From: Pachyseris speciosa
Lineage: Eukaryota > Cnidaria > Anthozoa > Scleractinia > Pachyseridae
Assembly: GCA_016490735.1 (NCBI GenBank)
Contig: JAEMWC010000034.1
Location: forward strand, 1,687,501-1,751,500
Length of the DNA: 64,000 nt
Reading direction: 5' to 3'
The notes beneath the pieces were generated by a model, which saw nothing but the letters and a program-made list of their open reading frames with translations, did no database searches and was not told the origin of the DNA. The translations under genes were made by a program, and so were the position numbers. How positions within the stretch are numbered: position 1 is the stretch's first letter; each line of letters opens with the position of its first letter. Of the stretch, positions 34,687 to 46,000 are shown piece after piece.

Positions 34687-36452
34687 TTGCTTTTTGCGGG
34701 AAGGCCGAGCAAAGGCCAACATGGCCTCTTGTTTTTTTTTTTTTTTTTTTTTTTTTTTAAGTTTCGCGTGTTAATGAACGGCAACGCGCGGTCTTTAGGA
34801 GATCACAGGGTATAGATCGATTCACTGCACATGCCTGAAGCGGAATGAAGTGCAAATGCTTTGTGCTCTTTGTCAATCTCGTACATTCTTAGTTATAGTT
34901 TTACTACCTAACAAATTTTTAGCCTGTCCTGAAAAATCTTAAGATCATCAGTGCATACAAGTGTCAAGGGTTCAAGGACACCCTTTCGAAAGATAGTTGA
35001 CTTCATAGACGGTTGCCGTTTGTAGCGGGTATCCATTAAGTTTATTTTTTTTTTCTTTCTCTGGCAGCTACTTCCTCTAGAGACGTTTAAATGTGAAAGA
35101 AGGTATATACGAAATTTTTATAGAAGATTGTTATGTTTAATAGTAACAATTTGTTAAATAGGAACGATTTTATATCCTTTTTCTTTTTCCTTTTCTGCTT
35201 CCTTTTTGAAAGAAAAAATCTAATTGTAATAATATTATTATTATTATTATAAATTAATCAGCATTGTTGAGATGTAAATAGGTATTATTTTTATTGTTAT
35301 TAATAGAGTTGTATTATTATTATTTATTAGAAAAGCTGTTAATAAATCGTTACTGTTATTATTATTATTATTATTGTTATAAAGTGATGAAAACCTTATT
35401 TAAGAATATCAATAACAACACCATTTACAAGGATAAATACTGGTAAAATGTAAAAACTAAAAATTTCATTAATTATAATAAAAATCATTATTAGTATTAT
35501 TATTACTACTACAGGACTCCTGTACTACTACCTTTACCATTATAATAATTAAAACTTTTTACAAAGATAGAAAATTATTATTATTATGATTATTATGATT
35601 ATTATTAAATATGTGACTGATCATCGCAGTTATGGACACTACTTAAGCAGTAGTGAAAATAAAGCCTGAAATTTTTTTTCAGGCTTTATTTTCACTACTG
35701 CTTAAGTAGTGTTCATAACTGCGATGATCTGTCACATATTTAATCATTAATCCGCAGTTCAAATATATGATTTTCATATATTCATTCTCATTACTATCAT
35801 TATTATTATTATTGCTATTATTTTTTCCGTAGAAACGTAGAACGCAATCTTTACCAGTAAGAGTGAAATGATGTCTATAGTTACCTGCGTAATTATTTAA
35901 CAAGGTAGAATCCATTGGTAGTGTGTGTGTGGTTAGAACAAAGAAACACGTGACTGCTGCTCTTACCACGTTCACGCGTCCTCCGTTCGTTATCAGTGTA
36001 CACACGCACTGACAAATGGGATGTGTTTGTTTTATTTATTGTTTTTTTTTTTTACTTTCTTCGGCTCATGACGTCATTCGTGCGTCTTACTTGAATGGCA
36101 AACTCCTCTATATCAATCGAAACCCGAGGATTACAACGTCCATTGTATAAACTAATATAAATTACTTCTGTGAGTAAAATCCGATTTAAGATAACGATGA
36201 AGGTCATTTTCCTTTCATTTAAAAGAAAAAACGCGCACTTTTCGAACGTTTAGCGGTATTGCAATTTAGAATACTAAATCGGTATACGAGAAACAAAACT
36301 TGGTGGTATTTCGCGTCTTCAAGTTAAGGCTATAACATCATAAGATTTTAAAATTGCAATTGTCATCCCATTTATCTACTTTCGTTCGTGACTCTTTCAG
36401 GATTACAAGTGATCTACAAGAAACAGCAAAAGGTATCGTCTCATTGTTGCAG
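34687..36452. other. Non-coding, T-rich and (ATT)n-rich DNA
   Basis: Contains poly(T) at 34,732-34,759 and many ATT/TTA runs between 35,220 and 35,820, plus the hairpin at 35,604-35,744. No gene was seen before the GPCR start at 36,453. An acceptor-like TTGTTGCAG directly precedes that ATG, so an upstream non-coding exon is possible. Confidence 0.45.
35604..35744. mobile_element. Long near-perfect hairpin, probably a fold-back MITE
   Basis: About 66-bp arms (ATTAAATATGTGAC ... AATAAAGCCTGAAA and its inverse) meet around a short A/T centre at about 35,671-35,679. Only two or three mismatches are seen. The short frames read in this stretch are artefacts of the palindrome. Confidence 0.7.
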
Positions 36453-37454
36453 ATGTCCAACAACTCGACGTCAACGTACCTGGCAGGGAAATTCGACGGG
36501 TCGACCCCCCTTGATGGAGAAGCAATAGCTCAACTGGTTTCTATATCATTCCTTATCATCATCGCAAACGGTTTGGTTCTGCTGTTGTTTGCAAGACGAA
36601 AGCAGCTTCGGACGCCGCCAAACTACGTCTTATTCAGCCTGGCAATTTGCGATTTCATGAGTGGTATAATGAACATTCCCCTTTTCATTGTCGTTGCGTT
36701 CACACCGGTTATAAAATCCCCGGAAATGCTACTTTACTTGGTGCAGATGGTGAGCGTTCTCAACAACCTGACCGCCATATCATCCTGCTATCACATTCTT
36801 GTTGCCACTACAGAGAAATATCTCTCCATCATATGGCCAGTGACACACCGACTGATTCGCAGAAAAACAGTTTTGGCAATGTTGGTGGTAGTTTGGGTGG
36901 CGTCTGCCATTGTGGCTTTCATTCCTTTCGCCTGGGTCAACATGGAAGACAACGAAGCTGTAGCTACGCTACACCTTGGGCATGTCATCTTTTGCCTTGT
37001 CGCGGTCATCCTCCTGCCGTACTCGTTCATGATCTACGCGTTCGTAGCTATTTTTCGGTGGATTTCAACCAAAGGCAAAGGAAAAACGAAGTCTGTCTCC
37101 AAATCTAACCTCAGTCGCCAAGCTACTCTGGAGAAAAGGTGCTTGATCTTGTTTGCTTCCATGGCAACGGTATACCTGGTCTGTTGGTTTCCATGGTTTA
37201 TTTTGATGCTGTTGTATAAGGTTTTAGATGATAGGAGCCATCTGCAAATTCCTTCCCACGTTTTTGTGCTTGTAAGGTACACAACTTCTGTCATCAATCC
37301 TGTTCTGTATACGTTCTTCAGGCGCGATTTCAGGATGGCCTTAAAGTCTTTAGTGTATAAGAGGCGACCAAAGTCTTCACTTCTCGAGAGAGGCATCGAA
37401 AGCCACAAACTAACGGCCAATGAAAATAATGAAACGGCTGAGAACGTCCTCTGA
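36453..37454 (+). CDS. Class A (rhodopsin-like) GPCR, intact, intronless
   Basis: A 333-residue receptor starting MSNNSTSTYLAG; the open frame continues upstream only from a TTG. The N terminus has an N-glycosylation motif (NNST). Visible motifs (numbered from this Met) are TM1 ANG (~38-40), TM2 LAICD (63-67), EKYLSIIWP in place of DRY (121-129), TM4 VVVWVASAIVAFIPFAW, TM5 with LPYSF, TM6 VYLVCWFPW (~241-248) and TM7 VINPVLYTFFRRDF (~280-293). It is a close paralogue of the broken gene at 6,043-7,046, lying in opposite orientation 29 kb away. Ligand unknown; an amine or lipid ligand is conceivable. An acceptor-like TTGCAG abuts the ATG. Confidence 0.9.
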   Translation: MSNNSTSTYLAGKFDGSTPLDGEAIAQLVSISFLIIIANGLVLLLFARRKQLRTPPNYVLFSLAICDFMSGIMNIPLFIVVAFTPVIKSPEMLLYLVQMVSVLNNLTAISSCYHILVATTEKYLSIIWPVTHRLIRRKTVLAMLVVVWVASAIVAFIPFAWVNMEDNEAVATLHLGHVIFCLVAVILLPYSFMIYAFVAIFRWISTKGKGKTKSVSKSNLSRQATLEKRCLILFASMATVYLVCWFPWFILMLLYKVLDDRSHLQIPSHVFVLVRYTTSVINPVLYTFFRRDFRMALKSLVYKRRPKSSLLERGIESHKLTANENNETAENVL

Positions 37455-37530
37455 CTATGGTGGTGACGATAATCAGAATGACAATAAAAATCACAATGGT
37501 GAGATGATGCTTGCCAATGGTGAGGATTAC

Positions 37531-37531
37531 A

Positions 37532-37582
<51 letters not shown>
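37531..37582. repeat. (GAT)n microsatellite just downstream of the GPCR
   Basis: Seventeen or so GAT triplets within the likely 3' UTR. It creates poly-Asp and poly-His open frames on the two strands, which are not genes. Confidence 0.9.
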
Positions 37583-37584
<2 letters not shown>

Positions 37585-37898
37585 GACGATGGTGGCGACA
37601 ACGATGATGATTGTGATTAGTTAATGGTCTAAGAGTTTGAAATTGGAATTCAATTTTCAGTAGTTTACTGACACTGAGCAAGAAATTTTAAGCTCCTTGC
37701 AAATTATGCATAGGAAGTTCAAATAAAAGGGACTTTCTTGTCCCGATTAAAAATGCTTTCTCGTAGACATCCGTTGAACTAGTCTGGCCTGAATAATAAG
37801 GAATGAAATTTAGGCCAAGGTTTTACTGGGAAACTAGGGGACATTATTGTTGCGGACACAAATGTTTCCCTGTTTACCCGCGCGCGCTACATTTTTTG
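37583..37898. other. 3' flank of the GPCR, no further gene
   Basis: Likely 3' UTR and intergenic sequence. An AATAAA lies at about 37,721-37,726 and could serve for polyadenylation of the GPCR transcript. Confidence 0.4.
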
Positions 37899-38160
37899 GG
37901 GGAGCAGGGATGGCGCCGTGGTGAGAGCACTCGCCTTCCACCAATGTTGCCCGGGTTTAATTCCCGGACTCGACGTCATATTGAGAGGTTTTTCTCCGGG
38001 TATTCCCGTTTTCGCCTCTCCTTAAAAAACACTACTAAATTCCAATTCTATCCGGAATGCTCGGCCGTTTAATACATGAGACCCCGGCTCAAGAGATTGG
38101 GCAACCACTCCTCACGCTATCGAGCTTAAATCAATAGATTTGATTTGATTTTGATTTGAT
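37899..38160 (+). repeat. tRNA-derived SINE, copy 3
   Basis: Head with GGTGAGAGCACTCGCCTTCC and GGGTTTAATTCCCGG (A- and B-box regions). The body has GAGAGGTTTTTCTCCGGGTA and AATTCTATCCGGAA, and the 3' end is a (GATTT)n-like tail at about 38,128-38,163. It is the most complete copy and shows that this family ends in a short tandem tail. Confidence 0.75.
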
Positions 38161-38163
38161 TTT

Positions 38164-38829
38164 GTTGGGGACAACAAATTTGTCTCGGATACACAAAACA
38201 TCTTTCTGATTTATTTCAGAAACAATTTTGTGCCCGCAACAAATGTTTCACAGTTTGCGCAGCATGGAAACACAACATTTGTTTTGACTCCCGCTTGTTT
38301 GCTCACCCAAGAAGCATCATGAGCAACAATGTGAAGATTGGCAACAACAAAAGAGTATAAAATAGGCTTAATTTTAGAAGGGCGTATTAAAGAGGAAATG
38401 AAAGCAGGATATATTCAATTAGTTCACTCTCAAAGCAAGAAACTAAGCGATCGACATCAGGCGTCAGCTATAAATTAAAGACCTGTTTGAGCGGTTTCAA
38501 CTATTGAATCAGTTGCAAGGGGTAATGTGGTGTGTACGCTGACATGCTAGATCTCAAAAAGTACTCGATCCAGAAAACCATCAACGATAATAAATAATGC
38601 GGAAAGAAATATGGAAACATAAAGAATCTTTAAGGCGCTTGAACAATGCTACGTTAGGGTATTTTTGTCTGTGGAAATTATTATTTTATGAGAAGTGTCT
38701 TAGTCTTTAAAATTCACTCAATTTGACAAGGCGCTCTTCGCAAAAGATCATTATTACCATTTATTATATGACTGGCTCTTTCAGCGGTCAAGATGAATCA
38801 ATTCCCCTGCTGTGATTGGCTACCCGCGA
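38164..38829. other. No gene seen
   Basis: Non-coding AT-rich DNA without a supported feature. Confidence 0.4.
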
Positions 38830-38993
38830 GGTCAAGATGGAGCCAGCTCCATCTTGACCGCTCGGGATAACCCGTTCGTCCCGCGTTTTACTATCTTTTA
38901 ATTGCGTCCTTTGAGTCATATAATAAATCCTTTATTGACCACGCTTGTTCGGTCAAGATGGCGGGATATTGGCCTCGTTCTTTTTTTTGCGTG

Positions 38994-39026
<33 letters not shown>

Positions 39027-39069
39027 CACGCAAAAAAAAGAATTTGGCCAATATCCCGCCATCTTGACC
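38830..39069. repeat. Two palindromes built from GGTCAAGATGG ends
   Basis: 38,830-38,859 is a 30-bp palindrome with one central mismatch (GGTCAAGATGGAGC and inverse). 38,951-39,069 is a 119-bp palindrome beginning GGTCAAGATGGCGGGATATT and ending with its inverse, with a small central loop near 39,005-39,015. Both open with the same 11 bases, so they share an origin. They are probably fold-back elements. Overlapping short open frames on both strands here result from the symmetry. Confidence 0.75.
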
Positions 39070-39179
39070 TCACGCTTGGCCAATAACCCATATTTGTAAT
39101 CGTACCTTTCTGGTACGGTTAGGCGGCACATCAGGCGAGTTTGGTTGAACCAGAGTTTGTATTTTAGTGAGAATTAATC

Positions 39180-39620
39180 GGGCCAAAATCCGGGGTGTAC
39201 TCCCTTATATGGGCTATATAGGTATGTGCGGCTCCAAAGGGTATGGTTTTTTTAGCCGTTTTGGTCTGAAATAGGGTATCGATTTTGCCATTTTGGTCTG
39301 AAATATTGTATGGTCTATGTACTCTAGTCTTGAATTGGTTATGTTGTTTAGAAGAAGCCACTTCTTCATCATAAGTTCATCACCATCACCAAAAGCCCAT
39401 CTTTTTTGTCTTTTAATTATGTTTACGCCAACCGTGTACGGTCTGAAATAGGGTATCGAGTTTTTAGTCAGGTCATAGGGTAAGGGTTTCAGGAAGCGGG
39501 CAGCAAACCCCCCACACAATTTTTTTCTGGTGGAGGGGGCAAATACGCATGGCGAGACCACACGATTCTATGACCTGACTATTGTCAGTTCGGTTGCTCT
39601 ACCACTGAGCTACTGGAGAC
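39180..39620 (-). repeat. tRNA-like head plus repeat body
   Basis: On the - strand, 39,580-39,612 reads AGTAGCTCAGTGGTAGAGCA, the 5' half of a tRNA (D-arm and A-box). A degenerate B-box follows near 39,560. Downstream, ACCCTATTTCAGACC or close variants occur at about 39,265, 39,290 and 39,445. This looks like a tRNA-derived SINE or composite repeat, not a functional tRNA, because no T-arm and acceptor pairing could be made. Confidence 0.45.
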
Positions 39621-39807
39621 TCGTAGTAGCTTAGGCCATAAACTTTGTGCATGTGTTTACCACGCTAGAAATTCTCATATGTTTGCTTCTTAGGCCACAG
39701 CAGGCTTTATTATTATTATTTTTTTTTTATTAAATATTACATAGATTTTTGGGGCGAGGGGGAGGGGGAGGGTGGCGATCTGAAACATTTCTCGCGTTTG
39801 CAGCGTT

Positions 39808-40207
39808 TAAAGCCCTAGCAAAACGAACTCGCAAGTAGACCGCAAGTTGAAAACTTGGGTCTACTTGCGACTCCGTTTGGCCAGAACTTGCGTGCACTTG
39901 CGTTGACTTGCCATGACTTGTACTCACTTTAGTCGAGATCAAATTTGCACGCAAGTCGATACACGTCTTTCAGCGTTTGGCCACCCAAGCCACTAAACCA
40001 AACCTAATTCAATGCGAGATGTGTGGCGTCCACTCGTTGTTTTTGATAGCAACCTCTTAGCCAATGAAATACAGGATATGTAGTCTTGAAATCATTTTTT
40101 TTTGCGACTTGCGAGGAAACTGTAGCGACTCCGTTTGGCCACCCAACGCAATTCTGTACACAATTTCAACTTGCGGCTACTTGCGAGTTCGTTTGGCCAA
40201 GGCTTTA
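39808..40207. mobile_element. MITE with ~40-bp terminal inverted repeats
   Basis: The left end AAAGCCCTAGCAAAACGAAC, followed by CTCGCAAGTAGACCGC, is matched in inverse by GCGGCTACTTGCGAG, then TTCGTTTGGCCAAGGCTTT on the right. CTTGCG-type short motifs are scattered inside in both orientations. The flanking bases (TTTAAA / TTTAG) fit a 3-bp TWA duplication but are ambiguous. No coding capacity. Confidence 0.65.
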
Positions 40208-42074
40208 GTCTATTTACTTACTACAATGCGCGGTGATAGATAGTAGATACTCCTTTGCACACTACATCACAACTGTTAGCTGAACTGCATGAAGGCTTCT
40301 AATGTGGTTGTGAAAATGCTTAAATACTGGTAAATAAAAAATAAAATCTAAAAAAAAAAAACAGAAAAGTGAGCTGACATAAAATAAAGTACACAAAAGA
40401 AAGTGGAATAATAAGAGAATAATTTAAAATATGACATGACTTGTTTTTTTTTTTTTTTAAGGAATATAAACAAATGATTTGAGAGATCACCGCAGTTGTA
40501 CAGGTTACTTTAGTGGAATAGTAAGCCGGGAAAAGATATGCAGACTTGTACAGAAGTCAAACATACGACTTCCGCGATACCGGTGTAGTGCTGTACCAAA
40601 TGAACTGACAAGGCAGCAATTTTGTCAGTTGGTTTGCAATAAGCTACCGAATGATCAACGTCAATATAGAAAATCATCTATTGAATTGCAGGTGAAAGAC
40701 TAAAGATGTGAGACACTGTTTAAAAGAGCGGAGGAAATAAAAGAGCTGAAAGAATTTCTTGATCTATCGGTGTAAGTGCCTGGGCATTAAAGGTGTTCGT
40801 GGGCACATAGAACAAAAACAAGAGGTTTATAAAGAGTTATAAACCAGGCTTTAGCACTGGAGTATATTACCAGCTTTTATCACGCACAATGTCAACTACC
40901 GGGTCACCATTATACCCCCGATGTTGTATAATAAAAGTGCTTGGCTTTTGTTTGAAACAAAACAGTTCATGTTTTTTTCTTCGAGCAGCACATAGCAAGT
41001 AAAATCAACGATAACATCGAACGACGTTTCGGAGTCGTTATGATGATATTTTCAAGTTCAAAATGATTACCTTTTTGTGTACATACAATTTTTAACTAAA
41101 GAGTGTTTGACTGAGCTACAGTTTAAGGCTTACAAAACCTATCTCAAAAACTAATCACTGAAATAAACAATAAAAAAAACAACTTAATCAGAAATAAGCG
41201 AGGAAGAGAAAAGAAACAATATAAAACTATTATGCCGCGCTGACACGTCCGTACTATTTGCATTTATAAAAGCTCAAGAACAAACACTGAAGTCTAGCAA
41301 CAAAATAACACTTGGAAAGTATGCAAACAATACGATTTTACCATTCAAAGAAAAGAATTATAACATTTGCTAGCGCTCATTCACGTTTTCAGTCGAACCT
41401 GACACTCAGGTAGGAAGGTTTGAATAAATAGTGGGGATCAAAAATACATATATCTATCCAGTGAATTCAAATTATATAAGCGTTGGTCTTCAGAAGAATC
41501 GAGTACTCATCAAGCATCTTCACAAGTCAATATACAGTGCAGGTAATAATTACAGTATTAAACGATGAATATGATTTAAAGGACATTGGATTTATGGATA
41601 AGGTTTTTCTAAAAAATCGATTCGACAAGAGCTTGGAGAACACTTTGTCTATCGTAAGCCATGTCTTCCTCGCACAACTTTTCTTTTCTTTTTGTTTTAG
41701 TTTAGTTTAATTTTGTTTTGTTTTTTTCGTTCAGTTTTGAATCAAATTCAAATACAGTATGTAGACGTTTTCTTAAGTGACAACATAATTCCCTTTCAGT
41801 GACTATCTTCACGAATTCTGCATAATCAGTTCCTCAGCTTCTGTACAGCTACATCGAATTAATCGTTAACAGCTCTCAGGTCCTTTAATCTTTAATCTTT
41901 AATCACAGTTCGTAACCATACATAACTGATACAAATGAACTCTCATCTGCACGAAACCGAGTGTTAACTAGATATTAGTCTTGGCGGGACAATCAAGCTC
42001 CATCAACGTCACACACTGTGTTAAAATCCTCTCGTTGGTGAATTATTTTTGCCCGTCAGCTGTCATTCAGTTAA
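40208..42074. other. No gene seen
   Basis: AT-rich DNA up to the Polinton target site. Open frames of 74-75 codons at 40,479-40,703 and 41,483-41,710 have no recognisable domain. Confidence 0.45.
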
Positions 42075-42080
42075 TACAAT
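42075..42080. other. Polinton target-site duplication, left copy
   Basis: TACAAT immediately before the left terminus. The same six bases follow the right terminus at 62,003-62,008. A 6-bp duplication is the signature of Polinton integrase. Confidence 0.9.
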
Positions 42081-42346
42081 AGTAGTATAGTGTTTGGGGG
42101 TACGAAATCAATTGATTTCGTTTTCCCCAATCTGGTCTCGTATTCTGGAATATATAGTTATTTATTTGATGGAATATATAGTTATTTAATTTGATGGAAT
42201 ATATAGTTATTTAATTTGATGGAATCTATAGTTGTTCAATCTGATGGAACCAAGGTCAGCACACTTCATAAAATGCGTGACTTTCTCGGAAAAATCACCA
42301 AGCGTTACATTCTCGGAAAACAGGGAATGAGTCATCGCCTATAGCT
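42081..42346 (+). repeat. Polinton left terminal inverted repeat
   Basis: Matches 61,747-62,002 in inverse with few changes. It contains the 20-bp perfect palindrome ACGAAATCAATTGATTTCGT (42,102-42,121), four tandem units of about 25 bp (GGAATATATAGTTATTTAAT type, 42,148-42,246) and a CTCGGAAAAATCACC / CTCGGAAAACAGGG pair. The right copy has only three of the 25-bp units and about 12 extra bases elsewhere. The TIR would serve as integrase recognition site and protein-primed origin. Confidence 0.92.
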
Positions 42347-43049
42347 GCAGAAAAAAAAATAGCAAAAACTGGTGGCCACCAGAACCTCTCATGAGGGACT
42401 TAATTTGGAATTTGAATCACCACCCGTCCCTCATGAGAGGTTTTTTTGTTTTTGTTTTTTTTTTTAATCCCACCTCCACACCACCAGAGCCCTATCATTT
42501 ATGTTCCCACACCACTGCGCTCTGGCCCTATCAGACCCTCTTGAGGCCAATTATTTGTTTTTTTTCACCCTCCGGCTTGAGATTGAACCGGCACTTCTGT
42601 CAAGCCTAAGCTTCACTATAGCTCTACCCAACAATCCGACACCATCTAAGGGTGATTTTTTTATTTTTCATTTTTTTTATTTTTCATTTTTTTAGTTTTC
42701 ATTTTTTTTTTTTTTTTTTTTTTTTCAACCATGGAATAACGGCGGGGGTTTTTCGTTATTCCACGGGTGGCTTGTATACATTTCGCTAACGAAAGGCCCC
42801 CGCTTTTTCCAATCGTTAGATACTCTGTATACAAGCCACACTTTATCTGTGTGAAACAACCCTTATATTTTCGTTTGTATTTTCATTTTTATGCTTGTGG
42901 TACATAAATGAAATTTACAAAGATAAAAAATAATACGCATGTGTAAAAGCGAAAAATCTGACGTAGTTTGATGACTCATTCGAAAGGGAAACCCCCCAAA
43001 GAGGGCAGTATTTTAAAACTCACAAAATCATATGGCGTGACGTCAACAG
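42347..43049. other. Non-coding subterminal region with hairpins and a tRNA-like repeat
   Basis: Holds three structures. First, a 16-bp-arm hairpin (42,383-42,398 with 42,427-42,442, core CCTCTCATGAGG). Second, 42,590-42,640 reads on the - strand as a tRNA-like head (GGGTAGAGC ... GGTTCAATCTC) and may be a SINE. Third, a compound palindrome at 42,732-42,838: GGAATAACG/CGTTATTCC inside, and TGGCTTGTATAC / GTATACAAGCCA outside. T-runs lie at 42,450-42,465 and 42,703-42,725. No gene is present. Confidence 0.55.
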
Positions 43050-46000
43050 CTAGATTTCATAATCTCCATAAGCATAGCTTGTCACGCCATTATCATGAAT
43101 ATACCGCTTGTCGTCAAAGCAGCTGAGTGATACTTATTTATCTCATAACTTCCAAGTTGATGGTTCTGACTTCTGATTGTTTTCATTCTATGATGCATCT
43201 GTTTATTATCAAATAGTGTCTCTTTATAATTTTCATGTTTTGATGTTATTCTTAATAATATTCTTCCTAATACCTTTTGCTGTTTTTCCTCCTTTCTGAT
43301 CATCTTTAATATAGCTATACATCTTCGATCTCAGTCCTACGAATTCACATATTGGGACTCCAGCAGCCTCATCTTTTCATCTTACCAATCACTTTCTTAT
43401 TTGGTCTTATCGGAGAATTGGCGAGCTTTCAGGATAGTCACTGTCATCGAATTTATTTTTTATCCTTCCAGAAAATTTCTATAGATGTCATGGGTTCCAA
43501 TTTCATAGGTCAGTGAGTCTGTGTCTGTGAATAATAATTTTGCTTCATCTCCATATTTCTCTTTGATGTAGTTGTAATGGAAAATCGTACATCAGTGTCT
43601 TTGCTAAGATGTCATGGGTTCCAATTTCATAGGTCAGTGAGTCTGTGTCTGTGAATAATAAATTTTGCTTCATCTCCATATTTCTCTTTGATGTAGTTGT
43701 AATGGAAATCGTACATCAGTGTCTTGCTAAGGTCTAGAATACACATCCCCACGTATGCTGGCCGGTTTAAAGTAAGTGTTTCTTTTATCTTATGAACAGC
43801 TACTAGATTTTCATCGAAGATTTTACTGCTAACATAAGTGGGTTTACTAGCTAATTTCAATAGCTTCTTCTCATCAGTCACCAATCTGACGTCTACTCGC
43901 TTTCTGAGTTTTTTCCATTTTTGCCAAATACACTGTTATTCATCAGCTTGAAAAAGTCTTTCTCAAAGGCATTTTTAGCATTCTTACGTTTTTCAGTATT
44001 GAAATCAATATATTGCCTAAGCCACGCGGACTGATTGAATTCTAACACTCGATGGATTTTAGTTATTTTCAAACCGAGATCAGTATATAATTGGAGGTTC
44101 CTATAATGGAGCACGTATTTTTCTTTGTTGCTTAATGTTGGTATTAGTTTATGTACCAGACCAGTTGATATATTGTATTTCTTTGCTATGTTTTTACAAT
44201 AATCTGATAGCATGTCCCCAGTCACTTTAATCTTTTCCGGCCCAAGTGGGTAGTCATTATGTAGATCATGTAACTCTTGGGGTATTTAGGTCAACTTCAA
44301 GTATCAAACCCTTTGCACTATCTTCTTTATAGACAGCCAGGTCTAAATATTGATCTGTTTTTGTGTCATCCATTCTGAAATCCGCCTTTTGGTAAATATT
44401 GACTCATAGCCCAACCATACAAATTATTAGCATCAAGATACACGATGTACTTCGAGGGCGCCTTCTCGTCATACTCTTTCATGTATTTATTATTTGCTTT
44501 ACCGTAACGGTTGGCTATATAGCTGATACCCCACGCATACCCTTTTCAATGAACTGGAACATATCAATGTCTGTCATCAATTCTAATTTTATGTCAGTCA
44601 TTTTAAGCATGGCGTCCCAAGATAAACCGAGAATGTGAAATAGTGACACGGGTCCAGTTTATAGTACTCAAGGCATGTTTTTCTGAAGTTTTCAAATACA
44701 TCAGCCAGTAGGAGTACATCTGTTTTAAGGTACAGGTCATGATAATCACCCATGTTTTTCAAAGAGAATGCTTTTCAACACAGTCTGAGCATGCGTATAG
44801 TCTTCATCTGATATATGCTCATCACTCAGTATGCTATAGAATTTTCTTTTTGAGGGCAGCTTCTGATTGAATTGATCGAAACTGTCCATGTAGTCGTAAG
44901 GATAAACACCTTTCTGTGCCATCAGATTAAGATCCTTTCCCTTGAACTCTTGTGAGGTGTATTTTAAGGCTTCTTTGGTAGATTGCCTACAAGTTTTTCC
45001 AAACTGGAGCTCATGAACTGGAAACTATCAATGAAGGTCAAGTGGTTGCCAAGCATGAAAGCCATATACTTCTCCATGTTATTTGGGATAGCATTGATAT
45101 TCATTTGACAGTCTTCACCTTTCTTGTTTTGTAAGTGTGCTTCTTAACAATGGCTCCAATCTCCTGCATAATAAAATGACTATCATAGCCTCTCAGATTG
45201 TGGAATATAACAGGTATTTTTATTTCTTCTGGGTTCACTCTGAGTTTCAGATTACAATCTTGGTGAGCAGAACCTCATTTTTTTTCACAACATTCTTGCA
45301 ATATTTGACCTCCTCCAGCCATAGCTTCCATAAATTTGTACACAGCCTTTTCACCCCTGTATATTGCTGCTGGTTTGCTGTATTTATCATCATAACAACA
45401 CCACTTTATAGCCGTAGCCACAGTCAGTATGCTTCTGATAAGCCTCTGTATATGATTTATCACTGTTGGGTTGGCAACCGTGTATTTTTTCAGTGATGGC
45501 CTCAAAATCAGCATAGATACAAATGGTACCTGCTGTTGTTTATGAAAGTTGTTGAATTTCAGTATGTTGTTATCTTTGTTTGGCATTTTTATTGCCTGTG
45601 TGCCATTTACTTGCATGCAGTTGCCCTTGTGATCATTCAGAACCCTTTCAGAGCTGAAGCATTGAAGCAGTGCATACAAAAGTGTTTTCTTTCTTTGTGC
45701 TTTGTTTTGATTGTACATGAACTTATTGAAATCTTTGATTAGCACATAATGCTTGTTTTCATTTTCAGTTATTAGAAGCAGATTCAAGCAGTCTTCATAT
45801 TTCTCTTTTGAACAAAAATTGGATATGGTTGTGTCTATCTCATAACCAAAAACATTGATGTTGATCTCATTTTGTTTCTCTATCTTGTTGTAATGCTTGG
45901 TTGCAACTGGGAATTCAATCCCTGTATAATCCAATTTTCAATGTATCTTGTCTGATTTTTTAATCCTCTGTGGGTATTTCTCTTGTGGGTTCAGGTGTCT

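Noticed and set aside
37034..37681. 215-codon His-rich frame on the - strand
   Set aside because: It is the antisense of the GPCR C terminus and of a (GAT)n microsatellite, which gives poly-His.
38891..39131. Overlapping 65-71-codon frames on both strands
   Set aside because: They arise from the perfect palindrome at 38,951-39,069, where both strands read the same.
39570..39620. Functional tRNA gene
   Set aside because: Only the D-arm half is convincing; no acceptor stem or T-arm pairing could be built, and a repeat body follows.
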